Source: Prostheceraeus crozeri
Lineage: Eukaryota > Platyhelminthes > Polycladida > Euryleptidae
Assembly (NCBI GenBank): GCA_907163375.1
Contig: CAJQUW010010330.1
Coordinates: forward strand, 355,668 to 419,667
Direction: 5' to 3'
Length of the DNA stretch: 64,000 bases
The position numbers and the translations under genes were made by a program. Numbering within the stretch: position 1 is the stretch's first letter; every line of letters begins with the position of its first letter. This document shows positions 12,635 through 25,987 of this stretch, in pieces. The notes under the pieces are model-generated. The model did not search any database, was not told the origin of the DNA, and saw only the letters and a list, made by a program, of their open reading frames with translations.

Positions 12635-15600
12635 GAAAAAACGACAGAGTTAGAATTTTGGACGTTTTCGCCTGTAGCGCCAAAACGAAGCATCGGATGG
12701 GAAAACGGATTTCAGATTTGGAATCAGCGTCAAATTCTCTATCAACATGGTGAGTTTCAAGTCAATGGGAGAGAAAAAATTTTCGCTGACGTCCCCCCCC
12801 ATCCCCCGGCACCGATCTTCCACTTTCGCTTCCAGTGGACGGATTTTGTCTTGCAATAGCTCGTTTGAAAGCTAAGAGTGAGACAAATTCACTGAAAGAA
12901 GCGGCTTGTTCCTATCTGTCTTCGTTTAGATGTGAGACGCCATTTAAGATTTTGGGAGATTGGCGAAAAAACGACAGAGTTAGAATTTTGGACGTTTTCG
13001 GCTGTAGCGCCAAAACGAAGCATCGGATGGGAAAACGGATTTCAGATTTGGAATCAGCGTCAAATTCTCTATCAACATGGTGAGTTTCAAGTCAATCGGA
13101 GAGAAAAAATTTTCGCTGACGTCCCCCCCCGTCCCCGGCACCGATCTTCCACTTTCGCTTCCAGTGGACGGATTTTGTCGTGCAATAGCTCGTTTGAAAG
13201 CTAAGAGTGAGACAAATTCACTGAAAGAAGCGGCTTGTTCCTATCTGTCTTCGTTTAGATGTGAGACGCCATTTAAGATTTTGGGAGATTGGTGAAAAAA
13301 CAACAGAGTCAGAATTTTGGACGTTTTCGGCTGTAGCGCCAAAACGAAGCATCGGATGGGAAAACGGATTTCAGATTTGGAATCAGCGTCAAATTCTCCA
13401 TCAACATGGTGAGTTTCAAGTCAATCGGAGAGAAAAAGTTTCGCTGACGTCCCCCCCCTTCTGGAGAGCTCGCTTCGATCTTGGCTTCCAGTGGACGGAT
13501 TTTGTCGTGCAATAGCTCGTTTGAAAGCTAAGAGTGAGACAAATTCACTGAAAGAAGCGGCTTGTTCCTATCTGTCTTCGTTTAGATGTGAGACGCCATT
13601 TAAGATTTTGGGAGATTGGTGAAAAAACGACAGAGTTAGAATTTTGGACGTTTTCGGCTGTAGCGCCAAAACGAAGCATCGGATGGGAAAACGGATTTCA
13701 GATTTGGAATCAGCGTCAAATTCTCTATCAACATGGTGAGTTTCAAGTCAATCGGAGAGAAAAAATTTTCGCTGACGTCCCCCGCCGTCCCCGGCACCGA
13801 TCTTCCACTTTCGCTTCCAGTGGACGGATTTTGTCGTGCAATAGCTCGTTTGAAAGCTAAGAGTGAGACAAATTCACTGAAAGAAGCGGCTTGTTCCTAT
13901 CTGTCTTCGTTTAGATGTGAGACGCCATTTAAGATTTTGGGAGATTGGTGAAAAAACGACAGAGTCAGAATTTTGGACGTTTTCGGCTGTAGCGCCAAAA
14001 TGAAGCATCGGATGGGAAAACGGATTTCAGATTTGGAATCAGCGTCAAATTCTCCATCAACATGGTGAGTTTCAAGTCAATCGGAGAGAAACATTTTCGC
14101 TGACGTCCCCCCCTCCCCCGGCACCGATCTTCCACTTTCGCTTCCAGTGGACGGATTTTGTCGTGCAATAGCTCGTTTGAAAGCTAAGAGTGAGACAAAT
14201 TCACTGAAAGAAGCGGCTTGTTCCTATCTGTCTTCGTTTAGATGTGAGACGCCATTTAAGATTTTGGGAGATTGGTGAAAAAACGACAGAGTTAGAATTT
14301 TGGACGTTTTCGGCTGTAGCGCCAAAACGAAGCATCGGATGGGAAAACGGATTTCAGATTTGGAATCAGCGTGAAATTCTGCATCTGTATGGTGAGTTTC
14401 AAGTCAATCGGAGAGAAAAATTTTCGCTGACGTCCCCCCCCTCCCCCGGCACCGATCTTCCACTTTCGCTTCCAGTGGACGGATTTTGTCGTGCAATAGC
14501 TCGTTTGAAAGCTAAGAGTGAGACAAATTCACTGAAAGAAGCGGCTTGTTCCTATCTGTCTTCGTTTAGATGTGAGACGCCATTTAAGATTTTGGGAGAT
14601 TGGTGAAAAAACGACAGAGTCAGAATTTTGGACGTTTTCGGCTGTAGCGCCAAAACGAAGCATCGGATGGGAAAACGGATTTCAGATTTGGAATCAGCGT
14701 CAAATTCTCCATCAACATGGTGAGTTTCAAGTCAATGGGAGAGAAAAAATTTTCGCTGACGTCCCCCCCCCTTCCCCGGCACCGATCTTCCACTTTCGCT
14801 TCCAGTGGACGGATTTTGTCGTGCAATAGCTCGTTTGAAAGCTAAGAGTGAGACAAATTCACTGAAAGAAGCGGCTTGTTCCTATCTGTCTTCGTTTAGA
14901 TGTGAGACGCCATTTAAGATTTTGGGAGATTGGTGAAAAAACGACAGAGTTAGAATTTTGGACGTTTTCGGCTGTAGCGCCAAAACGAAGCATCGGATGG
15001 GAAAACGGATTTCAGATTTGGAATCAGCGTCAAATTCTCTATCAACATGGTGAGTTTCAAGTCAATCGGAGAGAAAAAATTTTCGCTGACGTCCCCCCTT
15101 CCCCGGCACCGATCTTCCACTTTCGCTTCCAGTGGACGGATTTTGTCGTGCAATAGCTCGTTTGAAAGCTAAGAGTGAGACAAATTCACTGAAAGAAGCG
15201 GCTTGTTCCTATCTGTCTTCGTTTAGATGTGAGACGCCATTTAAGATTTTGGGAGATTGGTGAAAAAACGACAGAGTTAGAATTTTGGACGTTTTCGGCT
15301 GTAGCGCCAAAACGAAGCATCGGATGGGAAAACGGATTTCAGATTTGGAATCAGCGTCAAATTCTCTATCAACATGGTGAGTTTCAAGTCAATGGGAGAG
15401 AAAAAATTTTCGCTGACGTCCCCCCCCTTCCCCGGCACCGATCTTCCACTTTCGCTTCCAGTGGACGGATTTTGTCGTGCAATAGCTCGTTTGAAAGCTA
15501 AGAGTGAGACAAATTCACTGAAAGAAGCGGCTTGTTCCTATCTGTCTTCGTTTAGATGTGAGACGCCATTTAAGATTTTGGGAGATTGGCGAAAAACGAC

Positions 15601-18600
15601 AGAGTTAGAATTTTGGACGTTTTCGGCTGTAGCGCCAAAACGAAGCATCGGATGGGAAAACGGATTTCAGATTTGGAATCAGCGTCAAATTCTCTATCAA
15701 CATGGTGAGTTTCAAGTCAATGGGAGAGAAAAAATTTTCGCTGACGTCCCCCCCTTCCCCGGCACCGATCTTCCACTTTCGCTTCCAGTGGACGGATTTT
15801 GTCGTGCAATAGCTCGTTTGAAAGCTAAGAGTGAGACAAATTCACTGAAAGAAGCGGCTTGTTCCTATCTGTCTTCGTTTAGATGTGAGACGCCATTTAA
15901 GATTTTGGGAGATTGGTGAAAAAACAACAGAGTCAGAATTTTGGACGTTTTCGGCTGTAGCGCCAAAACGAAGCATCGGATGGGAAAACGGATTTCAGAT
16001 TTGGATTCAGCGTGAAATTCTGCATCTGAATGGTGAATTTAAAAGCAATCGGAGAGAAACATTTTCGCTGACGTCCCCCCCTCCCCCGGCACCGATCTTC
16101 CACTTTCGCTTCCAGTGGACGGATTTTGTCGTGCAATAGCTCGTTTGAAAGCTAAGAGTGAGACAAATTCACTGAAAGAAGCGGCTTGTTCCTATCTGTC
16201 TTCGTTTAGATGTGAGACGCCATTTAAGATTTTGGGAGATTGGTGAAAAAACGACAGAGTCAGAATTTTGGACGTTTTCGGCTGTAGCGCCAAAACGAAG
16301 CATCGGATGGGAAAACGGATTTCAGATTTGGAATCAGCGTCAAATTCTCCATCAACATGGTGAGTTTCAAGTCAATCGGAGAGAAAAAATTTTCGCTGAC
16401 GTCCCCCCCCCCTTCCCCGGCACCGATCTTCCACTTTCGCTTCCAGTGGACGGATTTTGTCGTGCAATAGCTCGTTTGAAAGCTAAGAGTGAGACAAATT
16501 CACTGAAAGAAGCGGCTTGTTCCTATCTGTCTTCGTTTAGATGTGAGACGCCATTTAAGATTTTGGGAGATTGGCGAAAAAACGACAGAGTTAGAATTTT
16601 GGACGTTTTCGGCTGTAGCGCCAAAACGAAGCATCGGATGGGAAAACGGATTTCAGATTTGGAATCAGCGTCAAATTCTCTATCAACATGGTGAGTTTCA
16701 AGTCAATCGGAGAGAAAAAATTTTCGCTGACGTCCCCCCCTCCCCCGGCACCGATCTTCCACTTTCGCTTCCAGTGGACGGATTTTGTCGTGCAATAGCT
16801 CGTTTGAAAGCTAAGAGTGAGACAAATTCACTGAAAGAAGCGGCTTGTTCCTATCTGTCTTCGTTAAGATGTGAGACGCCATTTAAGATTTTGGGAGATT
16901 GGTGAAAAAACGACAGAGTCAGAATTTTGGACGTTTTCGGCTGTAGCGCCAAAACGAAGCATCGGATGGGAAAACGGATTTCAGATTTGGAATCAGCGTA
17001 AAATTCTCTATCAATATGGTGAGTTTCAAGTCAATCGGAGAGAAAAAATTTTCGCTGACGTCACCCCCCTTCCCCGGCACCGATCTTCCACTTTCGCTTC
17101 CAGTGGACGGATTTTGTCGTGCAATAGCTCGTTTGAAAGCTAAGAGTGAGACAAATTCACTGAAAGAAGCGGCTTGTTCCTATCTGTCTTCGTTTAGATG
17201 TGAGACGCCATTTAAGATTTTGGGAGATTGGTGAAAAAACAACAGAGTCAGAATTTTGGACGTTTTCGGCTGTAGCGCCAAAACGAAGCATCGGATGGGA
17301 AAACGGATTTCAGATTTGGAATCAGCGTCAAATTCTCCATCAACATGGTGAGTTTCAAGTCAATCGGAGAGAAAAAATTTTCGCTGACGTCCCCCCCTCC
17401 CCCGGCACCGATCTTCCACTTTCGCTTCCAGTGGACGGATTTTGTCGTGCAATAGCTCGTTTGAAAGCTAAGAGTGAGACAAATTCACTGAAAGAAGCGG
17501 CTTGTTCCTATCTGTCTTCGTTTAGATGTGAGACGCCATTTAAGATTTTGGGAGATTGGCGAAAAAACGACAGAGTTAGAATTTTGGACGTTTTCGGCTG
17601 TAGCGCCAAAACGAAGCATCGGATGGGAAAACGGATTTCAGATTTGGAATCAGCGTCAAATTCTCTATCAACATGGTGAGTTTCAAGTCAATCGGAGAGA
17701 AAAAATTTTCGCTGACGTCCCCCCCTCCCCCGGCACCGATCTTCCACTTTCGCTTCCAGTGGACGGATTTTGTCGTGCAATAGCTCGTTTGAAAGCTAAG
17801 AGTGAGACAAATTCACTGAAAGAAGCGGCTTGTTCCTATCTGTCTTCGTTTAGATGTGAGACGCCATTTAAGATTTTGGGAGATTGGTGAAAAAACAACA
17901 GAGTCAGAATTTTGGACGTTTTCGGCTGTAGCGCCAAAACGAAGCATCGGATGGGAAAACGGATTTCAGATTTGGATTCAGCGTGAAATTCTGCATCTGA
18001 ATGGTGAATTTGAAAGCAATCGGAGAGAAACATTTTCGCTGACGTCCCCCCCTCCCCCGGCACCGATCTTCCACTTTCGCTTCCAGTGGACGGATTTTGT
18101 CGTGCAATAGCTCGTTTGAAAGCTAAGAGTGAGACAAATTCACTGAAAGAAGCGGCTTGTTCCTATCTGTCTTCGTTTAGATGTGAGACGCCATTTAAGA
18201 TTTTGGGAGATTGGTGAAAAAACAACAGAGTCAGAATTTTGGACGTTTTCGGCTGTAGCGCCAAAACGAAGCATCGGATGGGAAAACGGATTTCAGATTT
18301 GGAATCAGCGTCAAATTCTCCATCAACATGGTGAGTTTCAAGTCAATGGGAGAGAAAAAATTTTCGCTGACGTCCCCCCCCCTTCCCCGGCACCGATCTT
18401 CCACTTTCGCTTCCAGTGGACGGATTTTGTCGTGCAATAGCTCGTTTGAAAGCTAAGAGTGAGACAAATTCACTGAAAGAAGCGGCTTGTTCCTATCTGT
18501 CTTCGTTTAGATGTGAGACGCCATTTAAGATTTTGGGAGATTGGTGAAAAAACGACAGAGTTAGAATTTTGGACGTTTTCGGCTGTAGCGCCAAAACGAA

Positions 18601-21600
18601 GCATCGGATGGGAAAACGGATTTCAGATTTGGATTCAGCGTGAAATTCTGCATCTGAATGGTGAATTTGAATGCAATCGGAGAGAAACATTTTCGCTGAC
18701 GTCCCCCCCTCCCCCGGCACCGATCTTCCACTTTCGCTTCCAGTGGACGGATTTTGTCGTGCAATAGCTCGTTTGAAAGCTAAGAGTGAGACAAATTCAC
18801 TGAAAGAAGCGGCTTGTTCCTATCTGTCTTCGTTTAGATGTGAGACGCCATTTAAGATTTTGGGAGATTGGTGAAAAAACGACAGAGTTAGAATTTTGGA
18901 CGTTTTCGGCTGTAGCGCCAAAACGAAGCATCGGATGGGAAAACGGATTTCAGATTTGGAATCAGCGTCAAATTCTCTATCAACATGGTGAGTTTCAAGT
19001 CAATCGGAGAGAAAAAATTTTCGCTGACGTCCCCCCCTTCCCCGGCACCGATCTTCCACTTTCGCTTCCAGTGGACGGATTTTGTCGTGCAATAGCTCGT
19101 TTGAAAGCTAAGAGTGAGACAAATTCACTGAAAGAAGCGGCTTGTTCCTATCTGTCTTCGTTTAGATGTGAGACGCCATTTAAGATTTTGGGAGATTGGT
19201 GAAAAAACGACAGAGTTAGAATTTTGGACGTTTTCGGCTGTAGCGCCAAAACGAAGCATCGGATGGGAAAACGGATTTCAGATTTGGAATCAGCGTCAAA
19301 TTCTGCATCAACATGGTGAGTTTCAAGTCAATCGGAGAGAAAAAATTTTCGCTGACGTCCCCCCCCTCCCCCGGCACCGATCTTCCACTTTCGCTTCCAG
19401 TGGACGGATTTTGTCGTGCAATAGCTCGTTTGAAAGCTAAGAGTGAGACAAATTCACTGAAAGAAGCGGCTTGTTCCTATCTGTCTTCGTTTAGATGTGA
19501 GACGCCATTTAAGATTTTGGGAGATTGGCGAAAAAACGACAGAGTTAGAATTTTGGACGTTTTCGGCTGTAGCGCCAAAACGAAGCATCGGATGGGAAAA
19601 CGGATTTCAGATTTGGAATCAGCGTCAAATTCTCTATCAACATGGTGAGTTTCAAGTCAATCGGAGAGAAAAAATTTTCGCTGACGTCCCCCCCCATCCC
19701 CGGCACCGATCTTCCACTTTCGCTTCCAGTGGACGGATTTTGTCGTGCAATAGCTCGTTTGAAAGCTAAGAGTGAGACAAATTCACTGAAAGAAGCGGCT
19801 TGTTCCTATCTGTCTTCGTTTAGATGTGAGACGCCATTTAAGATTTTGGGAGATTGGCGAAAAACGACAGAGTTAGAATTTTGGACGTTTTCGGCTGTAG
19901 CGCCAAAACGAAGCATCGGATGGGAAAACGGATTTCAGATTTGGATTCAGCGTGAAATTCTGCATCTGAATGGTGAATTTGAAAGCAATCGGAGAGAAAC
20001 ATTTTCGCTGACGTCCCCCCCTCCCCCGGCACCGATCTTCCACTTTCGCTTCCAGTGGACGGATTTTGTCGTGCAATAGCTCGTTTGAAAGCTAAGAGTG
20101 AGACAAATTCACTGAAAGAAGCGGCTTGTTCCTATCTGTCTTCGTTTAGATGTGAGACGCCATTTAAGATTTTGGGAGATTGGTGAAAAAACGACAGAGT
20201 CAGAATTTTGGACGTTTTCGGCTGTAGCGCCAAAACGAAGCATCGGATGGGAAAACGGATTTCAGATTTGGAATCAGCGTCAAATTCTCTATCAACATGG
20301 TGAGTTTCAAGTCAATCGGAGAGAAAAAATTTTCGCTGACGTCCCCCCCTCCCCCGGCACCGATCTTCCACTTTCGCTTCCAGTGGACGGATTTTGTCGT
20401 GCAATAGCTCGTTTGAAAGCTAAGAGTGAGACAAATTCACTGAAAGAAGCGGCTTGTTCCTATCTGTCTTCGTTTAGATGTGAGACGCCATTTAAGATTT
20501 TGGGAGATTGGCGAAAAAACGACAGAGTTAGAATTTTGGACGTTTTCGGCTGTAGCGCCAAAACGAAGCATCGGATGGGAAAACGGATTTCAGATTTGGA
20601 ATCAGCGTCAAATTCTCTATCAACATGGTGAGTTTCAAGTCAATCGGAGAGAAACATTTTCGCTGACGTCCCCCCCTCCCCCGGCACCGATCTTCCACTT
20701 TCGCTTCCAGTGGACGGATTTTGTCGTGCAATAGCTCGTTTGAAAGCTAAGAGTGAGACAAATTCACTGAAAGAAGCGGCTTGTTCCTATCTGTCTTCGT
20801 TTAGATGTGAGACGCCATTTAAGATTTTGGGAGATTGGCGAAAAAACGACAGAGTTAGAATTTTGGACGTTTTCGGCTGTAGCGCCAAAACGAAGCATCG
20901 GATGGGAAAACGGATTTCAGATTTGGATTCAGCGTGAAATTCTGCATCTGAATGGTGAATTTGAAAGCAATCGGAGAGAAACATTTTCGCTGACGTCCCC
21001 CCCTCCCCCGGCACCGATCTTCCACTTTCGCTTCCAGTGGACGGATTTTGTCGTGCAATAGCTCGTTTGAAAGCTAAGAGTGAGACAAATTCACTGAAAG
21101 AAGCGGCTTGTTCCTATCTGTCTTCGTTTAGATGTGAGACGCCATTTAAGATTTTGGGAGATTGGTGAAAAAACAACAGAGTCAGAATTTTGGACGTTTT
21201 CGGCTGTAGCGCCAAAACGAAGCATCGGATGGGAAAACGGATTTCAGATTTGGAATCAGCGTCAAATTCTCTATCAACATGGTGAGTTTCAAGTCAATGG
21301 GAGAGAAAAAATTTTCGCTGACGTCCCCCCCCTTCCCCGGCACCGATCTTCCACTTTCGCTTCCAGTGGACGGATTTTGTCTTGCAATAGCTCGTTTGAA
21401 AGCTAAGAGTGAGACAAATTCACTGAAAGAAGCGGCTTGTTCCTATCTGTCTTCGTTTAGATGTGAGACGCCATTTAAGATTTTGGGAGATTGGCGAAAA
21501 ACGACAGAGTTAGAATTTTGGACGTTTTCGGCTGTAGCGCCAAAACGAAGCATCGGATGGGAAAACGGATTTCAGATTTGGAATCAGCGTCAAATTCTCT

Positions 21601-22805
21601 ATCAACATGGTGAGTTTCAAGTCAATCGGAGAGAAAAAATTTTCGCTGACGTCCCCCCCCTCCCCCGGCACCGATCTTCCACTTTCGCTTCCAGTGGACG
21701 GATTTTGTCGTGCAATAGCTCGTTTGAAAGCTAAGAGTGAGACAAATTCACTGAAAGAAGCGGCTTGTTCCTATCTGTCTTCGTTTAGATGTGAGACGCC
21801 ATTTAAGATTTTGGGAGATTGGTGAAAAAACGACAGAGTTAGAATTTTGGACGTTTTCGGCTGTAGCGCCAAAACGAAGCATCGGATGGGAAAACGGATT
21901 TCAGATTTGGAATCAGCGTCAAATTCTGCATCAACATGGTGAGTTTCAAGGCAATCGGAGAGAAAAAATTTTCGCTGACGTCCCCCCCTCCCCGGTACCG
22001 ATCTTCCACTTTCGCTTCCAGTGGACGGATTTTGTCGTGCAATAGCTCGTTTGAAAGCTAAGAGTGAGACAAATTCACTGAAAGAAGCGGCTTGTTCCTA
22101 TCTGTCTTCGTTAAGATGTGAGACGCCATTTAAGATTTTGGGAGATTGGTGAAAAAACAACAGAGTCAGAATTTTGGACGTTTTCGGCTGTAGCGCCAAA
22201 ATGAAGCATCGGATGGGAAAACGGATTTCAGATTTGGAATCAGCGTCAAATTCTCTATCAACATGGTGAGTTTCAAGTCAATGGGAGAGAAAAATTTTCG
22301 CTGACGTCCCCCCCCTCTGGACAGCTCGCTTCGATTTTGGCTTCCAGTGGACGGATTTTGTCTTGCAATAGCTCGTTTGAAAGCTAAGAGTGAGACAAAT
22401 TCACTGAAAGAAGCGGCTTGTTCCTATCTGTCTTCGTTTAGATGTGAGACGCCATTTAAGATTTTGGGAGATTGGCGAAAAACGACAGAGTTAGAATTTT
22501 GGACGTTTTCGGCTGTAGCGCCAAAACGAAGCATCGGATGGGAAAACGGATTTCAGATTTGGAATCAGCGTCAAATTCTCTATCAACATGGTGAGTTTCA
22601 AGTCAATGGGAGAGAAAAAATTTTCGCTGACGTCCCCCCCCCTTCCCCGGCACCGATCTTCCACTTTCGCTTCCAGTGGACGGATTTTGTCGTGCAATAG
22701 CTCGTTTGAAAGCTAAGAGTGAGACAAATTCACTGAAAGAAGCGGCTTGTTCCTATCTGTCTTCGTTTAGATGTGAGACGCCATTTAAGATTTTGGGAGA
22801 TTGGT

Positions 22806-22965
22806 GAAAAAACAACAGAGTCAGAATTTTGGACGTTTTCGGCTGTAGCGCCAAAATGAAGCATCGGATGGGAAAACGGATTTCAGATTTGGAATCAGCG
22901 TCAAATTCTCCATCAACATGGTGAGTTTCAAGTCAATCGGAGAGAAAAAATTTTCAACATTTTTC
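22806..22965 (+). repeat. Shortened satellite unit 4
   Basis: Same junction and marker as unit 1, about 14.6 kb further right. Its neighbours carry the CAATGGGAGAG variant instead of CAATCGGAGAG. Confidence 0.9.
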
Positions 22966-23955
22966 GAAAAAACGACAGAGTTAGAATTTTGGACGTTTTC
23001 GGCTGTAGCGCCAAAACGAAGCATCGGATGGGAAAACGGATTTCAGATTTGGAATCAGCGTCAAATTCTCTATCAACATGGTGAGTTTCAAGTCAATGGG
23101 AGAGAAAAAATTTTCGCTGACGTCCCCCCCCCTTCCCCGGCACCGATCTTCCACTTTCGCTTCCAGTGGACGGATTTTGTCGTGCAATAGCTCGTTTGAA
23201 AGCTAAGAGTGAGACAAATTCACTGAAAGAAGCGGCTTGTTCCTATCTGTCTTCGTTTAGATGTGAGACGCCATTTAAGATTTTGGGAGATTGGTGAAAA
23301 AACGACAGAGTTAGAATTTTGGACGTTTTCGGCTGTAGCGCCAAAACGAAGCATCGGATGGGAAAACGGATTTCAGATTTGGAATCAGCGTCAAATTCTC
23401 TATCAACATGGTGAGTTTCAAGTCAATCGGAGAGAAAAAATTTTCGCTGACGTCACCCCCCCCCCCCCCCACCGGCATCTTCGATTTTGGCTTCCAGTGG
23501 ACGGATTTTGTCGTGCAATAGCTCGTTTGAAAGCTAAGAGTGAGACAAATTCACTGAAATAAGCGGCTTGTTCCTATCTGTCTTCGTTAAGATGTGAGAC
23601 GCCATTTAAGATTTTGGGAGATTGGTGAAAAAACAACAGAGTCAGAATTTTGGACGTTTTCGGCTGTAGCGCCAAAATGAAGCATCGGATGGGAAAACGG
23701 ATTTCAGATTTGGATTCAGCGTGAAATTCTGCATCTGAATGGTGAATTTGAACGCCATCGGAGAGAAAAAGTTTCGCTGACGTCCCCCCCCTTCCCCCGG
23801 CACCGATCTTCCACTTTCGCTTCCAGTGGACGGATTTTGTCTTGCAATAGCTCGTTTGAAAGCTAAGAGTGAGACAAATTCACTGAAAGAAGCGGCTTGT
23901 TCCTATCTGTCTTCGTTTAGATGTGAGACGCCAATTAAGATTTTGGCAGATTGGT

Positions 23956-24115
23956 GAAAAAACGACAGAGTCAGAATTTTGGACGTTTTCGGCTGTAGCG
24001 CCAAAACGAAGCATCGGATGGGAAAACGGATTTCAGATTTGGAATCAGCGTCAAATTCTCTATCAACATGGTGAGTTTCAAGTCAATCGGAGAGAAAAAA
24101 TTTTCAACATTTTTC
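23956..24115 (+). repeat. Shortened satellite unit 5, innermost
   Basis: Same AACATTTTTCG junction, but without the AAAATGAAGC marker. It sits at the inner edge of the array, where the next unit is strongly diverged and passes into unique sequence. It may be the founder from which the internal shortened units derive. Confidence 0.85.
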
Positions 24116-24284
24116 GAAAAAACGACAGTTAGAATTTTGGCGATGGAATTGGGCTGTAGAGCCAAAACGAAGCATCGGATGGGAAAACAGAGGACAGATT
24201 CGGATTCAGTGTCAAATTCTACATTGAAATGGTATATTTCCAGCTCAATCGGACCTCCAGAATCGATGATAGAAGCGTTTTAAG
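24116..24284 (+). repeat. Decayed inner-edge satellite unit
   Basis: A last partial unit still recognisable by GAAGCATCGGATGGGAAAAC, but with many differences. It ends in unique sequence near 24284 and marks the inner boundary of the left TIR. Confidence 0.8.
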
Positions 24285-24296
24285 TTTTTGGATGAT

Positions 24297-24360
24297 GGGT
24301 ATTACGTCATCAGCTGATCGCCACACACTATATAAGCTGGGAGCCGACAGAGACTTGTCA
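24297..24360 (+). promoter_or_regulatory. TATA promoter facing the polymerase gene
   Basis: TATATAAG lies at 24329-24336, with a CRE/ATF-like TTACGTCA at 24302-24309 just upstream. This is the first unique sequence inside the left TIR and points at the polymerase B region, so it is the likely promoter of the rightward transcript. A start near 24360 would be expected. The right-arm promoters of both Polintons also carry a TATA box in the equivalent place. Confidence 0.65.
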
Positions 24361-24664
24361 TTAAGACGAGAGCGATTGTCATAGGTAGGTCGTCTCTCTC
24401 AGCTCCGATGATAGCTTCGGACATTCCAAATTCCGGGTCACTATCAGAAACCGACTTAGAAAATTTCATTGCTGATATCAGCTAAGGCGTCAGACTTAGA
24501 GGTTCGCCAGGAGATGGCCTTCGTCTCCAGGCCATAAAAGACTCCAAAACTTTAATGGCTTGTAACTTTGCTTCTACAAGTCCGTTTGACTCGATTCAAA
24601 AAAGGTTCGGTCGCTATTGACCTGCCCTAAGTGATAAACTAGTTATAAAATTTCATAAGTAGTG
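24361..24664. other. Leader region, no gene seen
   Basis: About 300 bases between the TATA promoter and the 371-bp repeats. No convincing coding frame or repeat is visible. TCATAGGTAGGT near 24380 resembles a splice donor, so part of this may be a leader exon and intron. Confidence 0.4.
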
Positions 24665-25987
24665 CTAAAAAGTTGAAAAATTTAAATTCACTACTTTTGG
24701 AGGTTTTCTGGGGTCTTCGACCCTGCTGAAGTCAATGACAGCATTTTTAATGATGTCTGAGCCAGTCTTCTCATGGTATAAGCGGCTTTTCACTGAAAGC
24801 GAGCAAGACACGGAGAGTTTTGCTGTAATATTCCACTGACAGGGTGTTCCTTCGGGACGGCGGACGATGCCGTAGTGATAAGTGTGGCAAGGGAGTGTGT
24901 CGTAGTTTAGACCGAAACCGCTGGGGCAACTCATGTCTCATGTTGGGCATTTGACACAGTTCTCAACGTAGCACTTTGAACGCCAATCGGTTGAGTCTTA
25001 GATATCTTGTCATGGGTGGCCTCTAAACATCTCCATTGCAAAACGCTGGTGAATCAAGCTCTCTACGGCTTGCTATCAAGCTGCTCAAAGTCTGTCCACC
25101 TCTTACCAACTCTACAGGTTTTCATGTCTGAGCCAGTCTTCTCATGGTATAAGCGGCTTTTCACTGAAAGCGAGCAAGACACGGAGAGTTTTGCTGTAAT
25201 ATTCCACTGACAGGGTGTTCCTTCGGGACGGCGGACGATGCCGTAGTGATAAGTGTGGCAAGGGAGTGTGTCATAGTTTAGACCGAAACCGATGGGGCAA
25301 CTCATGTCTCATGTTGGGCATTTGACACAGTTCTCAACGTAGCACTTTGAACGCGAATCGGTTGAGTCTTAGATATCTTGTCATGGGTGGCCTCTAAACA
25401 TCTCCATTGCAAAACGCTGGTGAATCAAGCTCTCTACGGCTTGCTATCAAGCTGCTCAAAGTCTGTCCACCTCTTACCAACTCTACAGGTTTTCATGTCT
25501 GAGCCAGTCTTCTCATGGTATAAGCGGATTTTCACTTAAAGCGAGCAAGACACGGAGAGTTTTGCTGTAATATTCCACTGACAGGGTGTTCCTTCGGGAC
25601 GGCGGACGATGCCGTAGTGATAAGTGTGGCGAGGGAGTGTGTCATAGTTTAGACCGAAACCGCTGGGGCAACTCATGTCTCATGTTGGGCATTTGACACA
25701 GTTCTCAACGTAGCACTTTGAACGCCAATCGGTTGAGTCATAGCTATCTTGTCATGGGTGGCCTGCTCAAAGTCTGTCCACCTCTTACCAACTCTACAGG
25801 TTTTCATGTCTGAGCCAGTCTTCTCATGGTATAAGCTGCTTTTCACTGAAAGCGAGCAAGACACGGAGAGTTTTGCTGTAATATTCCACTGACAGGGTGT
25901 TCCTTCGGGACGGCGGACGATGCCGTAGTGATAAGTGTGGCAAGGGAGTGTGTCATAGTTTAGACCGAAACCGCTGGGGCAACTCAT
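24665..25987 (-). other. Antisense cysteine-rich frame carried in each 371-bp unit
   Basis: On the minus strand three units (24665-24934, 25063-25305, 25673-25987) are open over a shared ~60-residue stretch beginning MSCPSGFGLNYDTLPC, and the remaining unit holds the same sequence. Its cysteine spacing resembles extracellular cysteine-rich modules such as TNF-receptor repeats, but I could not settle a family. No polymerase, capsid or transposase motif is present. It could be a captured and amplified host exon, or a frame kept open by chance. Identity between units reflects recent duplication, so repetition alone is not evidence of function. Confidence 0.35.

Larger units (their letters stand above)
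1..24120 (+). repeat. Giant ~328-bp satellite array forming the left TIR of Polinton A
   Basis: Head-to-tail units of 327-329 bp, all in one orientation, about 72 full and 5 shortened (~160 bp). Each unit holds, in order: a GCTGACGTC core followed by a run of 7-15 C; a short spacer; AGTGGACGGATTTTGTCG; a conserved ~100-bp block containing ATGTGAGACGCCATTTAAG; and a ~130-bp block ending in GGAGAGAAAAATTTTC. Two main flavours differ around the middle (CTCCATCAACATGG versus CTGCATCTGAATGG) and are interspersed, as expected from unequal exchange and gene conversion. Length changes cluster in the C-run. The reverse complement of the unit sits in the right TIR at 41.0-41.6 kb, which identifies the array as TIR sequence rather than a centromeric satellite. 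Long open frames in the array are by-products of the period. Confidence 0.95.

Noticed and set aside
1-24120. CRISPR-like regular repeat array
   Set aside because: Units are contiguous ~328-bp tandem repeats without unique spacers, in a eukaryotic transposon TIR.
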